From contig NZ_CP063110.1 in NCBI RefSeq assembly GCF_014931275.1, forward strand, positions 1,720,001 to 1,784,000: a DNA stretch of 64,000 nt, given 5' to 3'. The notes beneath the pieces are model-generated. The model did no database searches, had not been told where the DNA came from, and saw only the letters and a list, made by a program, of their open reading frames with translations. This document shows, in pieces, positions 1-9,733 of the stretch. A program made the position numbers and the translations under genes. Position 1 is the stretch's first letter; the number at the start of each line of letters is the position of its first letter. Origin of the DNA: Haemophilus parainfluenzae. GTDB lineage: Bacteria; Pseudomonadota; Gammaproteobacteria; Enterobacterales; Pasteurellaceae.

Positions 1-613
1 TTGCATCTAATGAATGGAATGTACGGTAAATTTTGTTTACCAACACCACCATTATGATGACGGCAAAGATAGCATCTGTGGCAATTCCGATTTCCACTAA
101 CTCAGGTGCTTTATTTGCCAATAAGGCTAATGTGAGATGAGAACCGTTTTCCATCAAACAATAACCGAATACTTGTTTTACGATATTGCGTTGGCTAACA
201 ATGCACACTAAACCTAATAAGAAGTGACTTAATGACACTGATAATGCCGGTTTAAGATGTGCAACCAACGGTAAATCGATTGGGACAACAACAAAGTAGC
301 ACAATGTGACTATCACTGCTGTGATCGGGATCAACCAAGCGACATTTATTCCAGCCGGAGTTTGACTTTCATCAACTTTTTTCATCGCATAGATTAAAAT
401 CGCTGGCACCAAAACCACTTTGGTAATAAATGCGCTAATTGACCACATATAAAGTTCATGGGCTTGCATTTCATTGGCAAGATAAACAAACAGTAATACC
501 AACACCAATGATTGCAAACTGTAAAATAACGCAGCTTTTTTGGCGGTTCGAACCATAATTACGCAAAGAGAGGTAATAATGAGTAAACACGCAAGTCCAT
601 TTATCATTAACAT
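1..613 (-). CDS. hyfE: Hydrogenase-4 component E, partial (runs off left edge)
   Basis: The 5' 204 codons of a gene read leftward and cut by the window edge. The protein begins MLMINGLACLL and is almost wholly hydrophobic, with repeated membrane segments, as in HyfE (about 216 residues in E. coli), a NuoK-like small subunit of the hydrogenase-4 membrane arm. It ends here in HSLDA, close to the family's C-terminus, so only about a dozen residues are missing. AGGAGG stands five bases before the ATG. It follows hyfD by 15 bases in the usual hyfABCDE order, which is the strongest support for the call. hyfF and the catalytic subunits should lie beyond the left edge. Confidence 0.9.
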   Translation of the reverse strand, partial: MLMINGLACLLIITSLCVIMVRTAKKAALFYSLQSLVLVLLFVYLANEMQAHELYMWSISAFITKVVLVPAILIYAMKKVDESQTPAGINVAWLIPITAVIVTLCYFVVVPIDLPLVAHLKPALSVSLSHFLLGLVCIVSQRNIVKQVFGYCLMENGSHLTLALLANKAPELVEIGIATDAIFAVIIMVVLVNKIYRTFHSLDA

Positions 614-628
614 AGATTCCTCCTTAAC

Positions 629-2074
629 CTAACCCGCCAAACCTAGCCAATATGCAGCAATGAAGCTAGAACATACAGACATCACCATGAGAATCACTAA
701 TACGATACTCATTGAAAACGTAATTGGTTGTGCTTCAGCCACTGCTTCTGATGGTTTACCGATGACACATTGTCCGAATTTATACAACAACCATACGAAT
801 GTCGCGGTAGATTCAACTAAAGCAAGCACCATCAACCAAGTGATCCAACCGTACTCTTGGCCTAACTCAAATCCGGCCGCAAATAATGGATATTTACTGA
901 AGAATCCATTAAACGGCGGCACCCCGGCAATAGCTAACGCGGCTACGCCAAATCCTGCACCGACCACTGGCATTGTACGCATAATACCTCGTAACAATGG
1001 CATAGAACGGGTTCCTGTTGCATAACTTAACGAACCAGCGACCAAGAAGAACAAGCTTTTCGCGAAAGCATGGTTGAAGATGTAGCTAATCGCTGCCACA
1101 AAGGCCAATTTAGAGCCTAATGCAGCAAGAGAAATCCCAATGAAAATATAAGAAAGTTGGGTAATGGTTGAATATGCCAATAAACGTTTTAAGTCAGTTT
1201 GTGGCAAGTACATTAAGAAGCCGTAAATTAAGGTAATCATCGCCATGATGATGCCGACTTCACCCACAATATGTGGAATCTCACCAGCAGACATTACTGA
1301 ACGAGCGAAGATATACACCCCAACTTTAACCATTGATGCGGCGTGCAAATACGCACTCACCGGTGTTGGTGCTTCCATCGCATTCGGCAACCAAATTTGC
1401 ATTGGTAATTGTGCTGATTTACCCCACGCAGCAAACATCACACCGAATAACACGATGGTTTTCGCACTCGGATCTAAATGTTCTAACGCAGTGATAGAGA
1501 AAGTACCTGATTGGCTGAATAAATAGGCTGCGGCAATATATAACCCAATTGCCCCCACGTGGGTGATAATCAAGGCTTTCATTGCGGCGGCTTGAGCTTT
1601 TGGTGTTTGGTAATAACTGATTAATGCCCAAGAACATCCCCCAGTAATTTCGAAGAACAATAATTGTCCTGCTAAAGTTGAGGAATACACCAAGCCCGCC
1701 ATGGCACCGATAAAGATGAGCAAGAATGCATAAAAACGTGGTAACCCATTATGTGGGTGTTCACGGTTTTTATCGGTTAAGTAACCACAAGAATATAAGC
1801 AGATTAAGAAACCTAAGGCCACAACGGCAAAGGCAATTAATGTACTGACTGCATCAAGCGTTACACCAAAGATCGCGGTTTTATCAAAAGCGACGATGTC
1901 ATAAGTGACGCTTTGATGACCATCGGCAAACCATTGTCCTGCGACTAACAAGGTTCCCAGCGTAGCAAGCGCAGCAAATACGGTGGCAATTTGAGCAAAA
2001 TGTTTTTTGTTCAAACCGACAATAAACGCCCCTACGAAAGGTAAAATGATTGTAATCAGAGCTAAACGTTCCAT
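629..2074 (-). CDS. hyfD: Hydrogenase-4 component D, antiporter-like membrane subunit
   Basis: A 481-residue polytopic protein of the NuoL/NuoM/NuoN (Mrp antiporter-like) family; E. coli HyfD has about 479. The family core is visible at MQIWLPNAMEAPTPVSAYLH followed by HAASMVKVGVY, with the conserved Glu and Lys of the proton channel. It would sit in the inner membrane arm linking formate or hydrogen redox chemistry to ion movement. The ATG is preceded by AGGAGG-like sequence and lies 11 bases after hyfC stops. Position between hyfC and hyfE separates it from Nuo subunits. Confidence 0.93.
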   Translation of the reverse strand: MERLALITIILPFVGAFIVGLNKKHFAQIATVFAALATLGTLLVAGQWFADGHQSVTYDIVAFDKTAIFGVTLDAVSTLIAFAVVALGFLICLYSCGYLTDKNREHPHNGLPRFYAFLLIFIGAMAGLVYSSTLAGQLLFFEITGGCSWALISYYQTPKAQAAAMKALIITHVGAIGLYIAAAYLFSQSGTFSITALEHLDPSAKTIVLFGVMFAAWGKSAQLPMQIWLPNAMEAPTPVSAYLHAASMVKVGVYIFARSVMSAGEIPHIVGEVGIIMAMITLIYGFLMYLPQTDLKRLLAYSTITQLSYIFIGISLAALGSKLAFVAAISYIFNHAFAKSLFFLVAGSLSYATGTRSMPLLRGIMRTMPVVGAGFGVAALAIAGVPPFNGFFSKYPLFAAGFELGQEYGWITWLMVLALVESTATFVWLLYKFGQCVIGKPSEAVAEAQPITFSMSIVLVILMVMSVCSSFIAAYWLGLAG

Positions 2075-2085
2075 ATTTGTCCTCC

Positions 2086-3054
2086 TTACAACCCAGTGAA
2101 GTAAAATACAAACGCCAACACAGAAATGCCGAAGCCGACCACGGTTAAACGTCCTGTTAACATAAAGCGGGTACGAGAGAGTGTGTTTTCAAAGACACAA
2201 GCCAACACGAATACCACTAATAATTTCACGAAGAATAAAACACCGCCTAAAATGACCGCACTTAAGCTCATCTCTGTTGGGATACCAAACGGAAGCAACA
2301 CGCTCACAAAGATAGATGCTACAACCATGGATTTTAAGCTTAAGCCGACTTTTAATAAGGCGAGTGCTGGACCAGAGTATTCTGTCAATGGACCTTCTTG
2401 TAATTCTTGCTCCGCTTCCGCCAAATCGAATGGGATTTTACCCATTTCAATAAATACGGCGAAGAATGCTGCGGCGATAGCAATCACTGTCGCAATTGGA
2501 TATTGCCAAGTGTTTTCGGAAAGTGCATTACCGATAACCGCAAAATTGGTTGAACCAGCAATTAAAGCAATCACAAGGAATGCCAACATGAGAATTGGCT
2601 CTACCAAGACACCTAATGTGACTTCACGGCTCGCCCCTAAACTTGAGAATGTGCTGTTTGAATCCAAACCCGCAATTGAGAAGAAGAAACGGAACAAGGC
2701 GAATAAATAAATCACAGTGATTAAATCACTGCCTGCGCCAAACGGTGCGACACGGGTAAATAAAGGCAAGCTCATGGCGACTACCATCACAGTGCTAATT
2801 AGCACATAAGGCATCACTTTAGAAACCCAACCCGCATTGTCAGGCCAAATATTTTGACGTTTCATTAATTTCGCAATATCGCGATAATCTTGTAACACGC
2901 CAGGACCGCGACGAGATTGAATACGAGCGCGGATCATACGTGAAATACCGGAAAATAACGGTGCAAGGGCAAGCAAAACCAAGGCTTGCACAATGGCAAA
3001 AACAAACATTCCGGCAGATGTTGCAATTTCTGAAGGTAACGTAATCATCTTCAA
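2086..3054 (-). CDS. hyfC: Hydrogenase-4 component C, NuoH-like membrane subunit
   Basis: 322 residues, the same length as E. coli HyfC. The NuoH/HycD signature EMGKIPFDLAEAEQELQEG followed by EYSG is intact; in the family this loop contacts the hydrophilic arm. About eight membrane helices are predicted by eye. This subunit should anchor the catalytic NiFe module to the membrane arm. It starts four bases after hyfB ends (AGGAGG before ATG), so translation is probably coupled. Confidence 0.94.
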   Translation of the reverse strand: MKMITLPSEIATSAGMFVFAIVQALVLLALAPLFSGISRMIRARIQSRRGPGVLQDYRDIAKLMKRQNIWPDNAGWVSKVMPYVLISTVMVVAMSLPLFTRVAPFGAGSDLITVIYLFALFRFFFSIAGLDSNSTFSSLGASREVTLGVLVEPILMLAFLVIALIAGSTNFAVIGNALSENTWQYPIATVIAIAAAFFAVFIEMGKIPFDLAEAEQELQEGPLTEYSGPALALLKVGLSLKSMVVASIFVSVLLPFGIPTEMSLSAVILGGVLFFVKLLVVFVLACVFENTLSRTRFMLTGRLTVVGFGISVLAFVFYFTGL

Positions 3055-3058
3055 CCTC

Positions 3059-5080
3059 CTACATCAACGCAATGGAAAGTAGTATTGCCACCAAGGCAAT
3101 CACGAAGTACACGCAGTACACACGGAAGTCACCTTGTTGCAACCATTGGATTTTTGTTCCTAACCAAGGAATAAAACGAGCGATAGGCATGGTCACTTTT
3201 TCTTCCCAGAAAGGTTCAGCTTTTGTTGCGCCTTTAATTACCGCTTGGATGCCTTTATCACCTAAAGGTGCAGGATCCAACACTTCACGCAAGGTATAAA
3301 GCGATTTGAAAATCGTACGTAACGGACGAGTGAAACTGCCTGCAGAGGCAGCCATATCTTGTTCATAAGCATAACCACAAGCCCATGGATTGCCTTTTGC
3401 ACGATCGGATAAACGTTGATTTTTGGTGAACGCATAGAAACTAAATGGCAAGAAGAAAAATGCCAATAACATGATAGTCACCATTGGTGTTGAAAGTGCA
3501 GTATGCGGTTCAGCTTGTGCAACCACTACGCCATTTTGAGCCAACATGAGCGGTTCGCTATGAGCAAGTGCGGTCGAAATTTTCGCAATTATTGGGGTCA
3601 CCACTGATGCGCCCACACCTAACAACACACAACATAACGCTAATACCGCCATGGCAATCACCATTGGTTTTGGTACTTCGCGTGCATTAGCTGCTTTTTC
3701 ACTACGTGGTGCACCACCGAAGCTGATACCGTACACTTTCACGAAACAAAGTGCCGCTAACGCACCCGTCAATGCCAACATAATGATGGCAATCGGACCA
3801 GCAAGTTTTAAGACGAAATCATCACTTTGGCTTAAGGTGAATAAAGATTGATAAGTAAACCATTCACTGACAAAACCGTTAAACGGTGGCAATGCCGAAA
3901 TCGCCATGGTACCGATTAAGAAACAGAATGCAGTGTAAGGCATAAGTTTGCCTAAGCCGCCCATTAAGTCCATGTCTTTAGTATGCAAGCGATACATTAC
4001 TGAACCTGCACCTAAGAATAACAAGCCTTTGAATACAGCATGGTTAAGTAAGTGGTATAAACCACCAAGTAAGCCCACGGTTGCCAACACTGGATGATGT
4101 GTCGCGATACCAATCATACCAACGCCCACACCCATCATAATGATACCGATATTTTCTACCGTGTGATAAGCCAAGAGTTTTTTGATGTCATGTTCTGCCA
4201 AGGCATAAAGTACGCCGAGTACGGAGGATACCGCACCAAAACCAAGTACGATAACACCATACCAAACATTGGTAGAACCGAGAAGATCGACACCGACTTT
4301 GATGATCCCGAAGATACCGATTTTCACCATCACACCAGACATCATTGCAGATGCATGAGAAGGTGCAGCCGGGTGAGCTTTCGGTAACCAGCTGTGTAAT
4401 GGAATCATCCCTGCTTTGGCGCCAAAACCTAAAAATGCCAAAATAAAGGCGGTAAAGGCAAGCGGTGCCGGTAAAGTGGTTTGACGGAATGCGCTAAATT
4501 CAAAACTACCGGCATAGCAGTAGAAAATGAAGAAAGCGATCATAATTAATACCGAACCAGCATGCGCAATAAAGAAATAAAGCAAGCCCGCATTTACGGC
4601 GTTGTCATCTTGTTCGGTAAGGACTAAGAAATAAGATGCCAATGACATCATTTCAAAGAATACAAGGAAGTAGAACGCATTATCGCTGGTGACTAACGCA
4701 ACCATGGAAGCGATAAATAAATTCATAAAGAAGCCCATGGAACCTGCGCCTTTACCTTTATATTCTTTTACATAAGAGAAAGAATAAAGTGCGGTCACAA
4801 TCACTAATAAAGAAATGACGCACACCATAAACGCCGCCAATCCGTCAATACGGATGGAGAACGAGGCAAATTCAAATGGGGTTTTGAAAACATCAACGAC
4901 TGTGTCGCTGCTGATCAGAACGGGGATGCAGGCAACAATACCTAACACTCCAGCAAGTACACCGGTCACGCCGGATATATTGATTGAAAGTTGTTCGTTT
5001 CGTCTCACTGCGAGCGAAATAAACGCACCTACGACATAAATCAACAGGGTCGTGATGAGTAAATTGATAGGTAAACTCAT
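3059..5080 (-). CDS. hyfB: Hydrogenase-4 component B, NuoL-like antiporter subunit
   Basis: 673 residues against 672 in E. coli HyfB. It is a long proton-translocating-type membrane subunit with the core LHSWLPKAHPAAPSHASAMM and the downstream VKIGIFGIIKV helix. A C-terminal extension (after about residue 520) is also typical of HyfB/HycC. Two uptake signal sequences lie inside the gene (3566-3574 and 4787-4795). It follows hyfA with a 37-base gap in the same transcript. Membrane location and a role in energy coupling follow from the family. Confidence 0.94.
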   Translation of the reverse strand: MSLPINLLITTLLIYVVGAFISLAVRRNEQLSINISGVTGVLAGVLGIVACIPVLISSDTVVDVFKTPFEFASFSIRIDGLAAFMVCVISLLVIVTALYSFSYVKEYKGKGAGSMGFFMNLFIASMVALVTSDNAFYFLVFFEMMSLASYFLVLTEQDDNAVNAGLLYFFIAHAGSVLIMIAFFIFYCYAGSFEFSAFRQTTLPAPLAFTAFILAFLGFGAKAGMIPLHSWLPKAHPAAPSHASAMMSGVMVKIGIFGIIKVGVDLLGSTNVWYGVIVLGFGAVSSVLGVLYALAEHDIKKLLAYHTVENIGIIMMGVGVGMIGIATHHPVLATVGLLGGLYHLLNHAVFKGLLFLGAGSVMYRLHTKDMDLMGGLGKLMPYTAFCFLIGTMAISALPPFNGFVSEWFTYQSLFTLSQSDDFVLKLAGPIAIIMLALTGALAALCFVKVYGISFGGAPRSEKAANAREVPKPMVIAMAVLALCCVLLGVGASVVTPIIAKISTALAHSEPLMLAQNGVVVAQAEPHTALSTPMVTIMLLAFFFLPFSFYAFTKNQRLSDRAKGNPWACGYAYEQDMAASAGSFTRPLRTIFKSLYTLREVLDPAPLGDKGIQAVIKGATKAEPFWEEKVTMPIARFIPWLGTKIQWLQQGDFRVYCVYFVIALVAILLSIALM

Positions 5081-5117
5081 AATATCACTCCATTGATTAC
5101 AAGTTAAAACACACTAA

Positions 5118-5717
5118 TTATCTTGGAATAGCAGGCGAAGAAACCATTGCCATTTCACGTTTTCTTTCGTTAGCCTGCTTGATACTCTCATCACTAATAA
5201 TAAATAAGGTTTTGGTCGGACAGGTTTGTACACAAGCCGGACCATCTTCACGGAAATAGCAAAGATCGCATTTCACCGCAATGGCTTTCACGCCTGGTTG
5301 CCATGCCAGCATATTGTGTAAATCTGTATTATCTGGTGCTGTACGAATATCTCGTTTTACCGCATCGGTGAAGGAGAACCCTTCGTAATAAGTAGGTGCG
5401 TCAATCGGTGCTGAACCATGTTGGGTAATTGCACCGAATGGGCAAGCAATACCACAAAGTTTACAACCGATACAGAGACTTTCGTTAAGTTGAATGGTGT
5501 CATTAATATGTGTGATTGCGTGCACCGGACACACGGTAGCACATGGTGAATCATCACAATGACGACAGAGAATTGGCACGGTTACATCATCATTACGCAT
5601 GACTTGTAAGCGTGGAAAAGATTGTAATCCGAAAGCTTTATGCACTTCGCTACAAGCGGCCATACAGGTGTTGCATCCAATGCAATCCTTCGGATCACCG
5701 ATTACAAAACGATTCAT
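5118..5717 (-). CDS. hyfA: Hydrogenase-4 component A, 4Fe-4S ferredoxin subunit
   Basis: 199 residues of the HycB/HyfA family. Four cysteine clusters for 4Fe-4S centres are visible: CIGCNTCMAAC near residue 14, CRHCDDSPCATVCP near 52, CIGCKLCGIACP near 83 and CDLCYFREDGPACVQTCP near 150. It should carry electrons between the hydrogenase module and its redox partner (a formate dehydrogenase in formate hydrogenlyase). A strong ribosome site, AAGGAGG, lies seven bases before the ATG, marking the first gene of the leftward hyf operon. A likely promoter and an FNR-like site are upstream. Confidence 0.93.
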   Translation of the reverse strand: MNRFVIGDPKDCIGCNTCMAACSEVHKAFGLQSFPRLQVMRNDDVTVPILCRHCDDSPCATVCPVHAITHINDTIQLNESLCIGCKLCGIACPFGAITQHGSAPIDAPTYYEGFSFTDAVKRDIRTAPDNTDLHNMLAWQPGVKAIAVKCDLCYFREDGPACVQTCPTKTLFIISDESIKQANERKREMAMVSSPAIPR

Positions 5718-6061
5718 ACATTCCCCTCCTTGTATGTAAATAACGTTTCTACAATAACCACTCTGCTTATAAGGATACTCCTATAAAAAAGTAAAGCTCA
5801 AGAAGTAATTCAAAAAATTGTGATTAAGATCAAAAGATTTTGATTGTTTTTCTATTACTGTGATACACCTGTTAAATAACCGTGAAACATAATAATTTTA
5901 TGTTAAAAATGTGAACAAACTTTCAACAAATAGACATCATCCTATTTGAAATATCGCTATACAAATTTAAGTGGTTACGTGATAAAATTTACCCTTCGCA
6001 GTATGTTTATTGGTGCACAATAAACAATTTATCTCATAAACATTCAAACTAAGGACAGATT
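5718..6061. promoter_or_regulatory. Divergent control region between hyf and hypCF
   Basis: 344 AT-rich bases without a credible gene. Leftward, TTTACT and TTATAA (complement of 5767-5772) with a 17-base spacer give a possible hyfA promoter. An FNR-like site GTGAT-TAAG-ATCAA lies at 5820-5833, about 66 bases upstream of the inferred start, a position used by FNR for class I activation. No sigma54 TGGCAC-N5-TTGC motif was seen, unlike E. coli hyf. Rightward, AAGGACAG precedes hypC. Assignments are by eye. Confidence 0.5.
5820..5833. promoter_or_regulatory. FNR-like site upstream of hyfA
   Basis: GTGATTAAGATCAA matches the FNR consensus TTGAT-N4-ATCAA at nine of ten informative bases. Anaerobic activation of a hydrogenase operon would be expected, which supports the call, but either divergent operon could be the target. 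Confidence 0.5.
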
Positions 6062-6337
6062 ATGTGTTTAGGTATTCCGGGACAGATCATTCAAGTAGCT
6101 GACAGCGCATTACAGCTTGCTGTAGTCGATGTCTGCGGAGTAAAAAGAGAAGTTAATATTTCATTAATTTGTCAGGATGACCCAAAACCTCTAGTTGGCA
6201 AATGGGTTCTCGTACATGTGGGTTTCGCCATGACAATTATTGATGAAGAAGAAGCCAAACAGACGCAAGAAGCCTTAATTGCGATGAGCCAGCTAGAACA
6301 CGAAGTCGGCGATTTTCTTGGACTCAATCAAAAATAA
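6062..6337 (+). CDS. hypC: Hydrogenase maturation chaperone HypC/HybG family
   Basis: 91 residues beginning MCLGIPGQI, the family signature in which Cys2 (after Met removal) holds the Fe(CN)2CO precursor with HypD. The rest is the usual small beta-barrel followed by an acidic helix. AGGA lies six bases before the ATG. It sits 13 bases upstream of hypF and divergent from hyf, consistent with supplying the NiFe site of hydrogenase-4. HybG cannot be excluded by sequence alone; hypA, hypB, hypD and hypE are not in the window. Confidence 0.93.
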   Translation: MCLGIPGQIIQVADSALQLAVVDVCGVKREVNISLICQDDPKPLVGKWVLVHVGFAMTIIDEEEAKQTQEALIAMSQLEHEVGDFLGLNQK

Positions 6338-6350
6338 ACAGGATTGCGTT

Positions 6351-8618
6351 ATGCAAGGGATCGAATTACGCATAAAAGGAAAAGTTCAGGGCGTGGGATT
6401 TCGCCCTTTTGTCTGGCTTCTGGCAAATCAATATGGATTAAATGGAGATGTCAATAATGATGGACAAGGCGTGTTAATTCGTTTTATCTCTCCACCATCC
6501 GGCTCTCTTGAACAATTTTTATCCGATCTACAAAATAAGCTTCCACCACTGGCTCAAATTACGGATATTACTCAGCGCGCCATTGATTGGCCAGAAGCAA
6601 CTGAAATAACAGGTTTTACTATCCGGGAAAGCGAAAACAATCAAATGGACACGCAAATTATTCCCGATGCAGCAACCTGTCCACATTGTTTAGCTGACTT
6701 ATTCGATCCGAACAATCGACGTTATCACTACCCTTTTACCAATTGTACCCATTGCGGCCCGCGTTTTACCATCATCAAGGCAATTCCTTACGACCGAAAA
6801 AACACGGCGATGTCTGTTTTTCCGCTTTGTCCACAATGTGAAAAAGAATATAAAGATCCCGCTGATCGTCGTTTTCATGCTCAACCCAATGCTTGTTCGG
6901 TCTGCGGCCCTCATATCTGGTTACAAGATCGAGAACAAACGCTTGCTACTCATGAAACCGCGCTAAAACAGACCGCACTTTTATTGCAACAAGGTCACAT
7001 TGTCGCGGTTAAAGGTTTAGGCGGTTTTCATCTGGCCTGTGATGCGAATAATCAAAAGACGGTTGATTTATTACGTCAACGGAAACATCGTCCCACAAAA
7101 CCATTAGCCATTATGGTGCCTGATCTGCAGTTTTTACAGGATTTGAGTTCTCAAGAAACAGAATTGCTAACCAGCAGTGCAGCTCCGATTGTACTGCTAG
7201 CAAAACATAAAGTACCCAATATTGCTGATAACATCGCACCTAACTTGCAAGAAATCGGCGTCATGCTTCCAAGTAATCCACTGCAGCATTTGTTGTTACG
7301 TGCGGTTAATCGTCCGCTAGTCATGACCTCTGCTAACGCAAGCGGTCAACCTCCTGTATTGAAAAATGAACATGCGGTGGAACAATTAGCTGATTTAGCG
7401 GATTTTTATCTTTGTCACAATCGCGATATTCTACAACGTGCTGATGATAGCCTTGTTCGTGTTGCCTTCGATGGATTAGAAACGCTACGTCGTGCTCGTG
7501 GCTATGTGCCAGATGAAATACCACTTGAAACACAAAGTCCGAAAAATGTGTTGGCGTTAGGTTCCGATCTAAAAAATACATTCTGCTTACTACGTCACAA
7601 TAAAGCCGTACTGAGCCAACATATTGGTGATACTGCAAATGAGCAAGTGCGGTCACAATTAAGTGAAAACCTTGCATTATTTCAGCAGATTTACCAATTT
7701 CAACCAGACATCATCGCGGTGGATGCTCACCCTGGCTATTTTTCATCTTCTATCGGAAAACAACTTGCTGAACAGCAACAAATCACACCAATCGAAGTAC
7801 TGCATCATCATGCTCATATTGTCAGCGTGATGGCCGAACATCATTGTAATGAACCTGTAATCGGTCTTGCACTAGACGGTATCGGCATGGGCGAAAATGG
7901 ACAACTTTGGGGAGGTGAATGTCTACTCGTTGACTATCAACATAGTCAATATTTAGGTGGTCTGCCTGCTGTTGCCCTACCTGGGGGCGATCTCGCTGCC
8001 AAACAACCTTGGCGTAACTGGTTGGCTCACCTGCATCAATTTGTGCCACAATGGCAAGAAATTCTCACCAAAACCTGTACAGAACCGAATTGGCAAATAT
8101 TAGTCAATGCCATTGAACGCGGACTCAATTGCCCATCTATATCATCTGCGGGTCGCTTATTTGATGCCGTAGCTTATGCTCTCGGTATTGCTCCAACCAT
8201 TGTTTCTTGGGAGGGCGAAGCTGCCTGTCATTTAGAAGCACTGGCAAATACCTCATCTTTGGCAACACAAGCACAAAGTGCGGTCAATATTCCAGTAAAA
8301 ATGCCACTTATCGGCAATAAACTGGATTTGGCTTATTTCTGGCAAAGTTGGTTGAATTACCAGGCGCCTGTCGCAGATAAAGCCTTCGCCTTTCATTATG
8401 CTCTCGCCCAAGGTTTTGCTGCACTTGCGACAAACCAAGCACGAAAACACCAATGCAGTACCATCGTGCTATCCGGCGGTGTGATGCATAACCAACTGCT
8501 ACGTCGTTTATTAAAAGAAAATTTGAGCGAATTCCATGTACTAAGTGCGCATAAACTACCGATGGGTGATGGTGGACTCAGTTTAGGTCAGGCGGTTATT
8601 GCCATGCATAGAAACTGA
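6351..8618 (+). CDS. hypF: Carbamoyltransferase HypF
   Basis: 755 residues from the ATG at 6351; E. coli HypF has 750. An in-frame start 33 bases earlier overlaps hypC and lacks a ribosome site, while CAGGA lies seven bases before 6351. Domains in order: acylphosphatase-like (KVQGVGFRPF, residues 11-20), two zinc-finger motifs (CPHC...CTHC and CPQC...CSVC, about 109-185), a YrdC-like domain, and a Kae1-like domain with HHHAH near residue 490. It makes the cyanide ligand precursor from carbamoyl phosphate and passes it to HypE. Three uptake-type sequences fall in or near it. Confidence 0.96.
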   Translation: MQGIELRIKGKVQGVGFRPFVWLLANQYGLNGDVNNDGQGVLIRFISPPSGSLEQFLSDLQNKLPPLAQITDITQRAIDWPEATEITGFTIRESENNQMDTQIIPDAATCPHCLADLFDPNNRRYHYPFTNCTHCGPRFTIIKAIPYDRKNTAMSVFPLCPQCEKEYKDPADRRFHAQPNACSVCGPHIWLQDREQTLATHETALKQTALLLQQGHIVAVKGLGGFHLACDANNQKTVDLLRQRKHRPTKPLAIMVPDLQFLQDLSSQETELLTSSAAPIVLLAKHKVPNIADNIAPNLQEIGVMLPSNPLQHLLLRAVNRPLVMTSANASGQPPVLKNEHAVEQLADLADFYLCHNRDILQRADDSLVRVAFDGLETLRRARGYVPDEIPLETQSPKNVLALGSDLKNTFCLLRHNKAVLSQHIGDTANEQVRSQLSENLALFQQIYQFQPDIIAVDAHPGYFSSSIGKQLAEQQQITPIEVLHHHAHIVSVMAEHHCNEPVIGLALDGIGMGENGQLWGGECLLVDYQHSQYLGGLPAVALPGGDLAAKQPWRNWLAHLHQFVPQWQEILTKTCTEPNWQILVNAIERGLNCPSISSAGRLFDAVAYALGIAPTIVSWEGEAACHLEALANTSSLATQAQSAVNIPVKMPLIGNKLDLAYFWQSWLNYQAPVADKAFAFHYALAQGFAALATNQARKHQCSTIVLSGGVMHNQLLRRLLKENLSEFHVLSAHKLPMGDGGLSLGQAVIAMHRN

Positions 8619-8642
8619 TAATCCCTAATATTAAATATAAGA

Positions 8643-8681
8643 AAAAGAGTTAATCGAAAATAACGATTAACTCTTTTGTTT
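8643..8681. terminator. Bidirectional terminator between hypF and lysO
   Basis: A 13-base perfect stem, AAAGAGTTAATCG with CGATTAACTCTTT around a seven-base loop, followed by a T-rich run rightward and preceded by an A-rich run. It serves the convergent hypF and lysO. Confidence 0.85.
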
Positions 8682-8694
8682 TTGTATTTCTTTT

Positions 8695-9612
8695 TTATAG
8701 CGGAATACTGGAAAAGAAGACCAATAACAATGGTGGCAGAATATTCGTAACAAAGCCGAATGAAATCGCAATTGGCGTTACTTCAATGCCTCCCGCTTTT
8801 TGGATAATTGGCAATGTACAATCTATTGCAGTTGCCCCCGTAATTCCAATCGCGGTTGAACGAAAATGGCGCATAAATAATGGGATGACAAATAAACTAA
8901 CAATTTCACGGGATAAATCATTAAAAAAGGCAATACTACCCTGCACCGGTCCCCACGCATTAGTTAATACCACACTAGATAACGAATACCACCCCATTCC
9001 AGAGGCAAACGCCAGTCCTTGCGTAATTGGCATCGCTAAAACGAAAGCAGCTATCACGCCCCCTAGTAACGAGGTAAACGTAAACACCATCCCTGTTTGA
9101 AAACCACGCTTATTGAAAATAGCGTCTTTTAAAGAAATACCGTTATTTCTTAGCTGAATCCCTACAAAGAAAATCAGTACAATCAATACATACAGATTAA
9201 TACCTGTAGGTAACATAAGATAGGATTTGAATAAGAAACCACAAAGGGTGCCAATTACCACAGTGCCGGAAAGTTTGAGCGAGTCAATTAAGGAATGCCA
9301 ACGAGAATCAATTTTACCTTGTGATTTAAGTGGCTCTGCTGGATTAAAACGGTCATAAAGCATTAAACCAATCATATTGGATCCCAAAATGATCGCCGAT
9401 AGCGTCACCGCAGTTGTGCCAATAATAGGCAGTTTATGCTCTAAATCATCTAACTGACCAAGTAAATAGCCCATTAAGAAAAGAATAATGTAAAGCAAAA
9501 ACATCACGATATGATTTATTTTTGCAATATAGGATTTATTATTGACCTTTAACAGATAACCTAACACCATCGGTATTAAGACAATTAATAAGCCATTTAT
9601 CATATCCTGCAT
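8695..9612 (-). CDS. lysO: Lysine exporter LysO (YbjE/DUF340 family)
   Basis: 305 residues, mostly hydrophobic, with around eight membrane segments. The sequence fits the DUF340/YbjE family: an N-terminal block of short helices, then the conserved KLSGTVVIGTLCG stretch and GMGWYSLSSVVL near residue 205. E. coli LysO (about 315 residues) exports L-lysine and its analogue thialysine across the inner membrane. It stands as a single leftward gene with its own downstream terminator; aroG's terminator lies just upstream. Function is by family only. A different gene of lysine transport, riboswitch-controlled, lies at 24504-26024. Confidence 0.85.
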   Translation of the reverse strand: MQDMINGLLIVLIPMVLGYLLKVNNKSYIAKINHIVMFLLYIILFLMGYLLGQLDDLEHKLPIIGTTAVTLSAIILGSNMIGLMLYDRFNPAEPLKSQGKIDSRWHSLIDSLKLSGTVVIGTLCGFLFKSYLMLPTGINLYVLIVLIFFVGIQLRNNGISLKDAIFNKRGFQTGMVFTFTSLLGGVIAAFVLAMPITQGLAFASGMGWYSLSSVVLTNAWGPVQGSIAFFNDLSREIVSLFVIPLFMRHFRSTAIGITGATAIDCTLPIIQKAGGIEVTPIAISFGFVTNILPPLLLVFFSSIPL

Positions 9613-9682
9613 TATACTTCTCCTTTATTATTCCATTGAGTCTAGCATACCCCTTTTCTACTATTTTTCAAAGCGCATAAAA

Positions 9683-9712
9683 AAAGTGCGGTCAAAATTA
9701 ACCGCACTTTTA
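9683..9712. terminator. Uptake-signal-pair terminator after aroG
   Basis: AAAGTGCGGT (9683-9692) and ACCGCACTTT (9701-9710) form a 10-base stem with an eight-base loop and an A/T-rich flank on each side. It ends aroG on the minus strand and doubles as two uptake signals. Confidence 0.8.
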
Positions 9713-9733
9713 ATCATCTGAAAATTAAACTGA

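Noticed and set aside
5880..5960. CRP sites upstream of hypC
   Set aside because: Several TGTGA half-sites occur, but none has a matching second half at the right distance.
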